Source of the DNA: Methylobacterium longum
GTDB lineage: Bacteria; Pseudomonadota; Alphaproteobacteria; Rhizobiales; Beijerinckiaceae
Direction: 5' to 3'
Assembly: GCF_022179385.1 (NCBI RefSeq)
Contig: NZ_BPQS01000030.1
Coordinates: 1 to 64,000 of the forward strand
Length of the DNA stretch: 64,000 nt
The notes beneath the pieces were generated by a model. The model had not been told where the DNA came from. It did no database searches and saw only the letters and a list, made by a program, of their open reading frames with translations. Positions 24,629 to 32,427 of the stretch are shown piece by piece. Position numbers and translations under genes: made by a program. Each line of letters begins with the position of its first letter. Within the stretch, counting starts at the first letter, position 1.

Positions 24629-24892
24629 TCAATCCTTGAAGATCCGGACCTCGCCACCCGAGAGCGCCTCGCGCTGGTCGGTGCACCACCGCTGCTCACC
24701 GAACTCCTTCACTTCAGTGTAGCGCCGCGCCAGTTCGTCCTTGAAGGCGGCGTTCGCCTGTTCCTGACCGAGCACCTTGGTGGCCACGTCGCGCGCGGTC
24801 TGTGAAATCCGAAGCGCGGTCGTACCGTCGATCGCGTAGTGCTTGCCGCAGAACGTGATGATAGCCGACTGCGCGCTCGATGCCCGAAGCAA
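24629..24892 (-). CDS. Hypothetical exported protein with an unclear start
   Basis: The conserved-looking part reads SSAQSAIITFCGKHYAIDGT, RISQTARDVATKVLGQEQAN, FKDELARRYTEVKEFGEQRW and CTDQREALSGGEVR, with two Cys that could form a disulfide. The first start codon in frame is a TTG at 24892, but the frame is open upstream and, up to about 24979, encodes a good signal peptide (YRALVAVAFAVKAHAAPAGA) with no ATG, GTG or TTG before it. Either a rare start is used or the original start has been lost. Confidence 0.55.
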   Translation of the reverse strand: MLRASSAQSAIITFCGKHYAIDGTTALRISQTARDVATKVLGQEQANAAFKDELARRYTEVKEFGEQRWCTDQREALSGGEVRIFKD

Positions 24893-25096
24893 GGCTAGGG
24901 CCTGCTCCTCCTGGGTCTGTGCGCCAGCGGGTGCGGCGTGCGCTTTGACGGCAAAGGCGACAGCAACGAGGGCTCGGTAGGGCGCGGCGGGTCTTTCGAA
25001 GTCATTACAGTTACCGCACGTTAACGAGCGACGGCAAGATCTAAGAAAAGCACACCGAAGGTGGGATGAGAACAGCTCTATCTCCAGAATTCCGGA

Positions 25097-25357
25097 TCAG
25101 GTCGGCGTGTAGTCTGCTCCCATGTCGGGATCGATACCGGAACCGTCGAGCTTCTGTAGTGCGTGCTGAAGTGCTGCTCGGGCGAATGCGATATCGACCG
25201 GGTCGGTCGGTACCACCATCACGGCATCTACCTCTGGCGGAACGATGGGGATCGCGACGAGCGTAGAGCCGTCCCGATCGGTTATCGTGACGACGATGGT
25301 TTGCTCGGTGCCGCGGCCTGGAGCGCGACCCTTCGGGAAGGTGACGATGGTACCCAT
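25097..25357 (-). CDS. Hypothetical protein
   Basis: This 86-residue protein starts MGTIVTFPKGRAPGRGTEQT and continues with a strand-rich middle (VVTITDRDGSTLVAIPIVPP) and a helix (VDIAFARAALQHALQKLDG). An upstream ATG at 25396 would add 13 residues. There is no signal or membrane segment, and no family is recognised. Confidence 0.55.
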   Translation of the reverse strand: MGTIVTFPKGRAPGRGTEQTIVVTITDRDGSTLVAIPIVPPEVDAVMVVPTDPVDIAFARAALQHALQKLDGSGIDPDMGADYTPT

Positions 25358-25555
25358 CCCATGAGCGTAATCGGGCAACTCGGCCCACGCCATCACAAGA
25401 CGGTAGCTCGTGTGAACTGCCGGTTTGGGAGTTCATCGCGAGGGACGGTGATGGAATGAGCCATGCCGTGGCGTCATAGGGGTGGATGGTATGGCGAACC
25501 AGGAAACACCGGCCCAGCACGAAACGATTTCGGCGGCGCGTTCGTTGAGGGCGCC

Positions 25556-25783
25556 ATGACGAGCATTGCAATCCTGATCGACACGCCTCAGGGTGCACGG
25601 CTCCTCGCGGCGTCCTCGGCGCGCGAGGCTGCGCTAAAGGCTGAGTCTGTCATCGCGACCGTTGGACGGACATCTTTGCCGGTGCCGGTCTCGGTCGAGT
25701 GCGCCAATCCCGACACAGCCGATCGCCTGATGAACTACCTGGCTGATGTGCAGATGGAACGCCTGTTGGCCGAGGCCGCCTGA
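25556..25783 (+). CDS. Hypothetical protein
   Basis: This 75-residue protein begins MTSIAILIDTPQGARLLAAS and then AREAALKAESVIATVGRTSL, with a C-terminal helix (TADRLMNYLADVQMERLLAE). The alternation of strand and helix suggests a small alpha/beta fold. The ATG at 25556 is chosen; the frame is open upstream to 25463. No family is recognised. Confidence 0.55.
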   Translation: MTSIAILIDTPQGARLLAASSAREAALKAESVIATVGRTSLPVPVSVECANPDTADRLMNYLADVQMERLLAEAA

Positions 25784-26067
25784 GCCTGCTCGGGACACGC
25801 GTCAAACCCGGTCGGGTCTGTTAAAGAACCGGTCTCGCCCACAGGCGCATCCGAGGTGTTCGCGATGCCAGACGATGCGACAATGGGCGAGCGCGCGGTG
25901 ACAGGTACGGGATGAGCCAGTTCCTCAACCCATATCCATGACGCCTTGGCCGGGTGGCCGCGCGAGGGTCGGCGCAGCGGGGAACAGGAACCGCAGGCGC
26001 CGGCTCATGGCCGTTGCGGCTTCAGCCCAGTCCTGGCTGGCATGTGCCGAAGAGACAGGCGAGCCCT

Positions 26068-26247
26068 ATGGAACCTGACGACCAGATCCCAGATGAGGAG
26101 ATCCGCGCACGGGCCCACGACATCTGGGACCGGCATCATCGGCCTGAAGGTTATGATCTGCAATTCTGGCTCATGGCCAAGCGTGAACTGGAAGCGGAGC
26201 GGAAATCAAAGTTGGAGCAAGAGGCAGAAGGTCCTGCTACGACCTAG
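26068..26247 (+). CDS. DUF2934 family small protein (paralogue)
   Basis: This 59-residue protein is a clear paralogue of the gene that overlaps the sigma factor at 20.8 kb: EEIRARAHDIWDRHHRPEGY and DLQFWLMAKRELEAERKSK align with few changes. The ATG at 26068 is chosen because it gives the same N-terminal spacing. No function is known. Confidence 0.8.
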   Translation: MEPDDQIPDEEIRARAHDIWDRHHRPEGYDLQFWLMAKRELEAERKSKLEQEAEGPATT

Positions 26248-26346
26248 AACGGGCCTGTTTATCTCAAGCGCCACACCCCTTCTCGGGACTGCTCGAGCGT
26301 TTTCGGTTTGCGCTGAGGCGATGGGGTGGAGTTCACGGTGACGTGT

Positions 26347-26772
26347 TCAAGTATAGGGGCCGCCGAATAGGTCCCCGAGCGCCTTGCGCCGGAACAGCGT
26401 GCGCCAGCGCCGCCGCTGATGCTCCGGCCGGTCGTGGATCATGTGGCACCTCTGGCAGAAGGCCGCGAGGTTGGCGTCCGCGTTGTTCGAGGTGTCATGG
26501 TTGCGATGGGCTGCAGCTAACACCACGCGCGTTCGACGGACGCGGCTTAGGATCTCCGTCCCCGGCGCGATCCGTATCCGCCTGCCCCAGCCGTCACGCC
26601 AGCGATTGGCATCCGCGTCCCACCATCGCCCATCGCCGAGATGGTAGACCATCTGCCCGTGCGGCCGTCCGCAGCCCTCGCAGCATCCTCTAGCCCGGCC
26701 GAACCGGATCACGGCTGAGAGCTGCGCCCAGTCGATGGGGTAGAAGAAGCGGTGCTCGGGCCGGATCGGCAT
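26347..26772 (-). CDS. HNH endonuclease-like protein
   Basis: This 141-residue protein has two Cys pairs, GCCEGCGRPHG near residue 35 and FCQRCHMIHDRPEH near residue 112, which frame an HNH-type core (RTRVVLAAAHRNHDTSNNAD, with the AHxNHD motif and an Asn before the second Cys pair). HNH nucleases of this size are often phage- or mobile-element-associated nicking or cutting enzymes. The start MPIRPEHRFFYPIDW at 26772 is preferred to an upstream GTG at 26844 because conserved sequence begins there. It stands alone. Confidence 0.75.
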   Translation of the reverse strand: MPIRPEHRFFYPIDWAQLSAVIRFGRARGCCEGCGRPHGQMVYHLGDGRWWDADANRWRDGWGRRIRIAPGTEILSRVRRTRVVLAAAHRNHDTSNNADANLAAFCQRCHMIHDRPEHQRRRWRTLFRRKALGDLFGGPYT

Positions 26773-26951
26773 GGGGCCGAACTGTGCCACCGGGCGTGAA
26801 GAAAGCGTAGCCGTAGGGCGCCGGTCAGGCTCGAACAGAGCCACTCACATGTGGCCGACGCACAGCCCCGATCCTGAGCCTGCCTTTGCCTGCCTGACTC
26901 GGCCGCTCGTGCTGGCCTACCAACCGGCAAGCTTCGCAAATGAGAGGGCGC

Positions 26952-27158
26952 ATGGTGGGAGTTGCGGCGAAGAAGGTGGTGCGGCTCGTGCGGCTGTGGC
27001 CGGGTCGAGTTCGGCCGGTGCCAGGGACACCGCACATCGCCCACCTCGACACACGCACCGGCCCGCTACCGGTTCGCCCGTTGACCGCCGCTGAGTTGAT
27101 CGCGATGGCCCGCGCAGCACGCCGACCTGCAGCAGTGATGCCGCCAGAGCAGGTCTAG
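26952..27158 (+). CDS. Hypothetical basic protein
   Basis: This 68-residue frame begins MVGVAAKKVVRLVRLWPGRV and contains a PHIAHLDTRTGPLPVRPLTA segment and a C-terminal helix (AAELIAMARAARRPA). It is strongly basic. GAGAGGGCGC precedes the ATG. It is divergent from the HNH gene. No family is recognised. Confidence 0.4.
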   Translation: MVGVAAKKVVRLVRLWPGRVRPVPGTPHIAHLDTRTGPLPVRPLTAAELIAMARAARRPAAVMPPEQV

Positions 27159-27777
27159 CGCGATGCGGTGATCGGGACGTGCGTGCCCATCACCGCATCG
27201 CCGCTGGATGTGCTGATGCGCACGTCGCGATGCCCAGATCAAGCGTATTACCTTCATCAGGCCGTCATCGCCCCCTCAGGCGGCCCGATCCAGCGGCGCA
27301 GCGACCTTCCGGGTTGCTGCGCCGTTGTCGTGACGGGCCACTCGCAGAGCTGACAGAGTGCGCTGCCTCCCGAGACGAAGCGCGTTCCATTCTGAAAGGC
27401 CATCCGCGATGATGGTGGGCCGGAGCCAAATACGCATGGTTCGGCCCTATGTCGTTCGGTCCAAAAGGGCCGGAGCGGCTGGCTACCGTTTGGCACACAT
27501 ATCGGATTGTAGAGACGAGATCTTACGCCGCAGCGGCACTATTGCATCCTCTGGGATTGATGGCGTCGGCTCCATCCTATGCTACATCTCTGTCTCTTCC
27601 CGTCAGCGCCAGCGGTGTTCGCGACACCGCACGGCAGGCGGCGGGCAAGCACGTGACGACAGGCGCTCTCTGGGCCAGTTCCCCGCAGCTCGACCGTGAT
27701 GCCTAGGCCGGGCAGTCGCGTGAGGGTTGGCGCAGCGCGGCGGAACTGGAGACCGCGGAGCGCCGGCTCATGGCCAG
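27159..27777. other. Gene-free region
   Basis: About 620 bases without a gene I can support. Frames at 27449-27706 and on the minus strand at 27257-27498 have neither ribosome binding sites nor protein-like composition. Confidence 0.4.
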
Positions 27778-28005
27778 TTATTGCAGGCGGCGCGATCCGG
27801 TGTTGGCGCGGATCCAGCCGGGCGCCAGGATGTCACCGCTTTCAGTGATGATCCAGGGCTTTGCATCCTCCGTGTCGATCGCCACGGCTGCGGCGGCTAG
27901 AGCTGCCCGCAAGGTCGAGAAGCTGCGAGCATCGGCGACATGGGCCGGCGTATGACCGGGCCACACGGTGAGTTCGGCGGGCTTTTCCAAATCGGATACG
28001 GTCAT
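27778..28005 (-). CDS. Hypothetical protein
   Basis: This 75-residue protein starts MTVSDLEKPAELTVWPGHTP and contains a helical part (STLRAALAAAAVAIDTEDAK) and an end with PWIITESGDILAPGWIRANT. The pattern suggests a compact cytosolic domain. The ATG at 28005 is chosen over the long open frame upstream, which lacks protein-like composition. No family is recognised. Confidence 0.55.
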   Translation of the reverse strand: MTVSDLEKPAELTVWPGHTPAHVADARSFSTLRAALAAAAVAIDTEDAKPWIITESGDILAPGWIRANTGSRRLQ

Positions 28006-28213
28006 GGCTCTGGTCGCGCGCGTAACGGACGGGGTGTGGCTCAGGCGAGCTTCGGCCCGGGTCGGGGAACACGCACCTCCACCATCTGCCCGGTAAGCGG
28101 ATTGAGGATCAGCATGACTGCGTGTCTCCGGTCGGTGTGCCGGTAGAACGTCGCCACATCGCGGTGGGATCGAGGCGATCCGAGCAATTGTGCTGAGTTG
28201 GTGAACCGTTCGT

Positions 28214-28306
28214 TTACTCTGGCGCGGCGCCGGTGAGGAGGTGGATCGTGTCGCTCTGATCGTAAGGCCCGCCGAACGGTCCACCGAGCGCGTTGTACCA
28301 GATCAC
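28214..28306 (-). CDS. Possible 30-residue protein coupled to the upstream gene
   Basis: A GTG at 28306 overlaps the stop of the preceding gene (GTGA) and opens a 30-codon frame, MIWYNALGGPFGGPYDQSDT and a short hydrophobic end, terminated by TAA at 28214. The four-base overlap and the aromatic/glycine-rich composition suggest a translated small protein, but a frame this short can arise by chance. Confidence 0.3.
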   Translation of the reverse strand: MIWYNALGGPFGGPYDQSDTIHLLTGAAPE

Positions 28307-28554
28307 AAGGGTCTTTCGTTCAGCCGTTCCCTATGACGGTCGAGATCATCCAACAGGCGCGGCATAGAGGCTGAGGTGGACCTCAGTTCGATGGTCTTTG
28401 CCCTGAGCACCTCCAGCGCCTCCGCCTGAGCGGTAAGTCCCTGGGCCGAACTCAAATAGGCCCAGATCGCCCCGTCGGCCTCTCCGATAGCGATAGGCGG
28501 ATCAGCCTCAAGGAGGGCAGAGAAGATCTGCAGGGTTTCGTCGAGGGTAGCCAT
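28303..28554 (-). CDS. Hypothetical helical protein
   Basis: This 83-residue protein reads as all-helical: MATLDETLQIFSALLEADPP, GAIWAYLSSAQGLTAQAEAL, EVLRAKTIELRSTSASMPRL and LLDDLDRHRERLNERPL. There is no signal or membrane helix. The start may be three codons further upstream. No family is recognised. Confidence 0.5.
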   Translation of the reverse strand: MATLDETLQIFSALLEADPPIAIGEADGAIWAYLSSAQGLTAQAEALEVLRAKTIELRSTSASMPRLLDDLDRHRERLNERPL

Positions 28555-28833
28555 ATCTTGCAAACCATCCTTGCCGTGATTGGATGTAGGAGGACTGCCA
28601 GAAGAGCCGGATTGTGAGCATCAAAGTCGTGACGGTCAGGCCGCACTCAGCTCGAATGCAGCAATGCTCTACAGAGAGGCGCTCAGTCGCACTTATCCGA
28701 GAAGTGGCCCCACCCGGCTATCCTGGAGGAACGTTGAGGTGGGGCCACACCGGGGGCTTGCACCCTCGGCGCGGTAAGCATGGCATCCTCGGACCGGTGG
28801 CGAACTCACCTGTGTGAGCCCGCCGGGCAATCA

Positions 28834-29451
28834 CTACCCCTTCTGCGGGAGCAGGTCGCGTGCTTGCTTGACCGCGTCTCGGCAGCTCTGGTCACCCTTG
28901 GCGTTCAGATCGACTGCTCGTTGCACGGCCGCCTTGGCCTGTGAGACCTTGTCCTCGGACGACAGGCCCGGCGAAGCTTTAGCGTCCCCGCCCTGTGCGG
29001 CCGCGGCAGCCGCTGTTGGCCTGTTTTCCGACTGACGCCGGACGTCGTCCGGTGAGGTCGCGATGCGGCCCGAGGCCACGGCGTCGGCTTGGCCAGTCCC
29101 ATTCGCTGCGCCGACCGGCCCGGATACGCCGCCAACCGTGCCAGGTGTGCCGCCGCTCTCGCGTGAGGCTCCGCCTTTCTGCGCACGATCGGTGTCGGGT
29201 GTGCCGACAGGCTTGGCAGTGTTGCCGGTCGTGTCGGCCGCCTGCTGGCCTGACGTTTCCTGCAGTCCCTTACGCTGGCCGTAATCGGGCTCGGACGTGG
29301 GCGCGCCCATGCCGACCTGTGTGTCTATATCTCGCCTCAGCTTGGCGATATCGTCCGTGCACGGGCCACCCTCCTGAGCCAGCGCAACAGCCGGGATGAG
29401 CGTGAGCGCGGATAGGGCCGCTACCCCGCAGAATAGGTTGAGCCGGCGCAT
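28834..29451 (-). CDS. Exported hypothetical protein with low-complexity middle
   Basis: This 205-residue protein has a signal peptide (RRLNLFCGVAALSALTLIPA, cleaved near VALAQEGG), a short Cys-containing segment (PCTDDIAKLRRDID), a long Gly/Thr/Ser-rich disordered middle, and a conserved-looking end (SQAKAAVQRAVDLNAKGDQS followed by CRDAVKQARDLL), with one Cys at each end that could pair. The ATG at 29451 follows CTGGAGGGAACCTCT, a good site, and starts the signal. Function unknown; the place of action is the periplasm. Confidence 0.7.
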   Translation of the reverse strand: MRRLNLFCGVAALSALTLIPAVALAQEGGPCTDDIAKLRRDIDTQVGMGAPTSEPDYGQRKGLQETSGQQAADTTGNTAKPVGTPDTDRAQKGGASRESGGTPGTVGGVSGPVGAANGTGQADAVASGRIATSPDDVRRQSENRPTAAAAAAQGGDAKASPGLSSEDKVSQAKAAVQRAVDLNAKGDQSCRDAVKQARDLLPQKG

Positions 29452-29568
29452 AGAGGTTCCCTCCAGATTGTTGTGATGGCTTTCGCTCAACCACAGCTGA
29501 GGGGAACTGTTCATCGATTGAGATCGCCGGCCTCAATCCGTGCTGCGCAGTAAGGATGGAGACGGTGT

Positions 29569-29757
29569 TCACGACCGCCACGTCCGATCCGCTTCCTCAG
29601 CCGCCACAGCCTCGAATGCGGCGATGACGTTCTCCAGTTCGGCCACCTAACGGATGGTGCTCCCGGCCGGTACGCCTTCGTGCTCGGCCATCGCCAGGAT
29701 GAGCGAGCGCTGGTGCGCCTTGGGACGTTCGAGGAGGGTTTTGAGCTTTTCGAACAT
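29569..29757 (-). pseudogene. Small gene interrupted by an amber codon
   Basis: The ATG at 29757 opens a frame reading MFEKLKTLLERPKAHQRSLI and AMAEHEGVPAGSTIR, then TAG at 29647-29649. The same frame continues at once with VAELENVIAAFEAVAAEEAD and ends at TGA (29569). Both halves are protein-like and helical, so this looks like a 62-residue gene with a nonsense codon at position 37; a GTG directly after the TAG could also restart translation. Confidence 0.4.
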
Positions 29758-29824
29758 GGGTAGGCTGTAGACGCTCAGGTTGAACCTCAACAAGCCAAGT
29801 GTGCGGCTCTCGTACCACCGACGC

Positions 29825-29850
29825 GGAACGCTGCACTGTACGGTTCGGTT
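29825..29850 (+). promoter_or_regulatory. Possible EcfG-dependent promoter
   Basis: GGAAC at 29825-29829 is followed after 17 bases by GGTT at 29847-29850, one mismatch from the general stress consensus, 44 bases before the DUF3597 gene. Confidence 0.35.
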
Positions 29851-29894
29851 ACTGCGGCTTCCGGGCCGAGCCCGCGAATGATGAGGACGACGCT

Positions 29895-30362
29895 ATGAGC
29901 CTGTTTGGATCGATCATCTCAAAGATCTTTGGCGGTGGCGGCGCGAGCGCGCAGGCCTCCGCGCCTCACACGCCCGAGACCCCAACCGTCTCAGCTTCCG
30001 CAACCGGATCAGGTGGGGCTGGTAGTGGCTCCAGCGATGCAGCCGCGCCTTCGATGGCTGGTGCGCCTTCACCCACCAGTGCGCCCACAGGCTCGGCAGC
30101 GAACGTCGACGTCGGTCAGGTCTTGAGCGACATGGCTGCCAAGAAGGGCGAGAACCTGAACTACAAGCAGTCGATCGTGGACCTTCTGAAGCTGCTCGAC
30201 CTCGACAGCAGCCTCACCGCTCGCAAGCAGCTCGCCGACGAGCTGCACTACACCGGCGACAAGGAGGACTCGGCCACGATGAACGTCTGGCTGCACAAGC
30301 AGGTAGTGCAGAAGCTCGCTGACAACGGCGGCAAGGTCCCTGCTGATATGCAGCACGCATGA
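29895..30362 (+). CDS. DUF3597 family protein
   Basis: This 155-residue protein starts MSLFGSIISKIFGGGGASAQ, a glycine-containing amphipathic segment that can associate with membranes, followed by an Ala/Ser/Pro-rich disordered linker and the conserved DUF3597 domain at about residues 75-150: VDVGQVLSDMAAKKGENLNY, QSIVDLLKLLDLDSSLTARK, LADELHYTGDKEDSATMNVW. The domain is a small helical fold of unknown activity that resembles LysM/BON-associated proteins in context. A possible stress promoter lies just upstream. Confidence 0.85.
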   Translation: MSLFGSIISKIFGGGGASAQASAPHTPETPTVSASATGSGGAGSGSSDAAAPSMAGAPSPTSAPTGSAANVDVGQVLSDMAAKKGENLNYKQSIVDLLKLLDLDSSLTARKQLADELHYTGDKEDSATMNVWLHKQVVQKLADNGGKVPADMQHA

Positions 30363-30373
30363 GGCACTAGGCG

Positions 30374-30399
30374 TCGGGCGTCTCCTCAGAGGCGCCCGA
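30374..30399 (+). terminator. Hairpin downstream of the DUF3597 gene
   Basis: TCGGGCGTCTC at 30374-30384 pairs with GAGGCGCCCGA at 30389-30399, an 11-bp stem with one mismatch and a 4-base loop, 11 bases after the stop. No T-run follows. Confidence 0.5.
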
Positions 30400-30412
30400 T
30401 GTCTCGATACTT

Positions 30413-30478
30413 ATCCCGGCACTCGCCATCGTGAGCGCATGCCCGCGCAGCACGGCCAGACCTACGATCCGCAGGAGG
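30413..30478. repeat. Dispersed repeat of about 65 bp, copy 1
   Basis: The core is ATGCCCGCGCAGCACGGCC followed by AGACCTACGATCCGCAGGAG, preceded by a conserved CTCGCC and TGAGC. Copy 2 at 31138 and copy 3 at 32229 share the order and most bases. Confidence 0.65.
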
Positions 30479-30656
30479 AGCTGGCGCCCCGGGGAGGGTG
30501 GTTTCAGATGGAAGGCGCCATTCCATGAGCACTTGGACGGTTCGTGCCGGGTTTGTGCTATAGCTTGGAGCACCGGCATTGCATCGCTTTGTTAAGCCGG
30601 CGCCAGCATCCTTGTGACGACGGTCGGTCGTTTTCATCCCAGAAGCTTTTAACATC

Positions 30657-31118
30657 ATGCGTAACCGCTCGCCGCGGTCGTTCACCGTCGTGACAAAGTC
30701 CGGCGGCCGCCAACGTCCCATCATTCCTCAACGTGCCGTTGCACCAGTGGCTCTGCGGCCTGCCGTGTCTTGGCCTCCGCCGGCCGAGCTAAAGGCGCCT
30801 GCCGCTGAGCCCCGCCGGATCCTGCCCAGCCTGATTGTGCCCGAGCCCGCGCAGGTCGAGGCGGAGCGCATGCAGGTCTCGGAGGAGCCAAGGCCGCGGC
30901 GCGGACGACCGCCCAAAGTCAAGCCAGTCGCCGTCGATATGGCCGAGGAGCCGATCGCAGAGCCAGTGGTCGAGTTTGCAGTCGCTGCACCCGAAACAAC
31001 ACCTGCACCCCGACCCGCACCAGCGCTGCAGGCGCCAGTGGCGCGCACCCTGAAACCGCCGGCTGCCCTTGCGCCCGGTGAGCGGTGGAAGCGGCGCCTT
31101 GGACGGTGGGCTCGATAG
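30657..31118 (+). CDS. Hypothetical protein with an AT-hook-like motif
   Basis: This 153-residue protein starts MRNRSPRSFTVVTKSGGRQR and is rich in Pro, Ala and charged residues throughout. A PRPRRGRPPKVK segment near residue 80 matches the AT-hook core (Arg-Gly-Arg-Pro) that binds the minor groove of AT-rich DNA. The rest appears disordered, with a basic end (GERWKRRLGRWAR). It might be a nucleoid-associated or scaffold protein; that is inference from one motif. Confidence 0.6.
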   Translation: MRNRSPRSFTVVTKSGGRQRPIIPQRAVAPVALRPAVSWPPPAELKAPAAEPRRILPSLIVPEPAQVEAERMQVSEEPRPRRGRPPKVKPVAVDMAEEPIAEPVVEFAVAAPETTPAPRPAPALQAPVARTLKPPAALAPGERWKRRLGRWAR

Positions 31119-31137
31119 AGCAGCCCATCTAAACACT

Positions 31138-31204
31138 CATCCCGCCGCTCGCCCTCTTGAGCCCATGCCCGTCCAGCACGGCCAGACCTACGATCCGCAG
31201 GAGA
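31138..31204. repeat. Dispersed repeat of about 65 bp, copy 2
   Basis: This copy reads CTCGCCCTCTTGAGCCCATG, then CCCGTCCAGCACGGCCAGAC and CTACGATCCGCAGGAG. It differs from copy 1 at only a few positions. Confidence 0.65.
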
Positions 31205-31273
31205 GTCGACGCCTCGATCGGTCGGGTCAGCCGGGAAAGTGCCGGTCCCTGAGCGGACAACCTCCACCCTCAA

Positions 31274-31960
31274 TCAGGGTTGAGGGCGGCTGTCGCCTTC
31301 CTGCCTGTATCGGTAGTCACCACCCCGACGTAGGGGCTCGCTCTCTACGACGGGTGCCAAGCCGAGCTGCCGCGAGAGGGAGACCAAGTCCTTCAGGCGC
31401 CCGGTCCGGGTCTTCCGACGCAGATTGAGCCGATGGGTCTCGACGGTACGCACGCTGAGTGCCAGCCGCCGGGCGACCTCCTTGTTGCTGAAGCCCGCGC
31501 TGAGGAAGCGCAGCACCTCGGCCTCGCGCGGCGTGAGCCCCAGGTTGTCGACTTCCTCGCTCGCAACGGCCGCGGTCTGCTCCGGCCGCGCCAGACAATC
31601 GACACCCGCCGCGACGGCCAACAGCGCGGCCCCGAGTTCCCGAGGCGACTTCGAGCGCCCCATGAACGCATCGGCACCCACGGCTAGGAGGGCGCGGAGA
31701 TCGTCGGCGGTCATCGCGCCGAAGACCACCAACGTGCGTAGGTTCGGCTGACGCTCCTTCAGGTCGACGATACGGGCGATCCCGTCCGCGGGGCGGATCT
31801 CGTCGAGGAAGATCAGGGCTACCGTGGTGCCAACACCGGCTCCAGCCAAGTCCGCTTCGCTGATCGTGTGGAACTCCGGCATGTGCTCCAGGGTGGCGCG
31901 AACAGTCGCGTGCAAGTCCTGCGGTTCGTCCAGGATCAAGACGCTCACAGCCGTGTTCAT
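31274..31960 (-). CDS. LuxR/FixJ-type response regulator
   Basis: This 228-residue protein has a receiver-like domain (residues 5-120) and a LuxR helix-turn-helix (residues 145-205). The receiver keeps a candidate phospho-acceptor Asp in VALIFLDEIRPADG and the Lys in AFMGRSKSPRELG, but its first acidic patch (LILDEPQD) is atypical. The HTH reads LGLTPREAEVLRFLSAGFSN and KEVARRLALSVRTVETHRLN. It binds DNA, presumably under control of a sensor kinase; none is adjacent. The ATG at 31960 (MNTAVSVLILD) is preferred to 32029 because the receiver fold starts there. Confidence 0.85.
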   Translation of the reverse strand: MNTAVSVLILDEPQDLHATVRATLEHMPEFHTISEADLAGAGVGTTVALIFLDEIRPADGIARIVDLKERQPNLRTLVVFGAMTADDLRALLAVGADAFMGRSKSPRELGAALLAVAAGVDCLARPEQTAAVASEEVDNLGLTPREAEVLRFLSAGFSNKEVARRLALSVRTVETHRLNLRRKTRTGRLKDLVSLSRQLGLAPVVESEPLRRGGDYRYRQEGDSRPQP

Positions 31961-32427
31961 CGCTTCGCACCTTTCATTCCCAGCTTGATACAAATCAGCC
32001 GGGATCCGGTGCGTACTTTCAATATCCATTCCGCACGCATTGAATAAATATTAACTTTAAGTTAGGTCATTTTCATGTCCTGCGCTCGAATACAGGAAGC
32101 TAGTGTGTCGAAATCGGACGTATCGCGTAACCTTAATTATTTTGATCGTGCCAATATGGGCAACCAGCCGGTCGCAGCTTGTAGTGATTAGATCGGCGTA
32201 ATTCCTCATTGCGCGCTGATGAGATCTCCACCCGCCGCGCCGCTGGCCATCTTGAGTGTATGCTCGCGCAGCACGGCCGACCTACGATGCATAGGACGGC
32301 TGGAGGAGCACGCATCAGCGTCCTGTTCTTATCAATTTCGTTCTGAAAACTCTGCTGCAACGTTCGAAGCAGCTGCGCCGTTAGCGTGCGTGATGCAATG
32401 GCGCAGCTTTGCGTCCGGGAGTTTCCA
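31961..32427. other. Divergent regulatory region with copy 3 of the 65-bp repeat
   Basis: This stretch separates the response regulator (minus) from the YihY gene (plus). The part at 32030-32075 is AT-rich and likely holds the promoter of the regulator. Copy 3 of the repeat lies at 32229-32300. No gene is supported. Confidence 0.4.
32229..32300. repeat. Dispersed repeat of about 65 bp, copy 3 (diverged)
   Basis: This copy has CATCTTGAGTGTATGCTCGC, then GCAGCACGGCCGACCTACGA and TGCATAGGA. It lacks one base of the core relative to copies 1 and 2, which would shift any plus-strand reading frame. Confidence 0.55.

Noticed and set aside
27449..27706. Plus-strand 85-codon frame in the 27.2-27.8 kb gap
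   Set aside because: No ribosome binding site, no recognisable pattern and overlapping frames of equal length in other phases.
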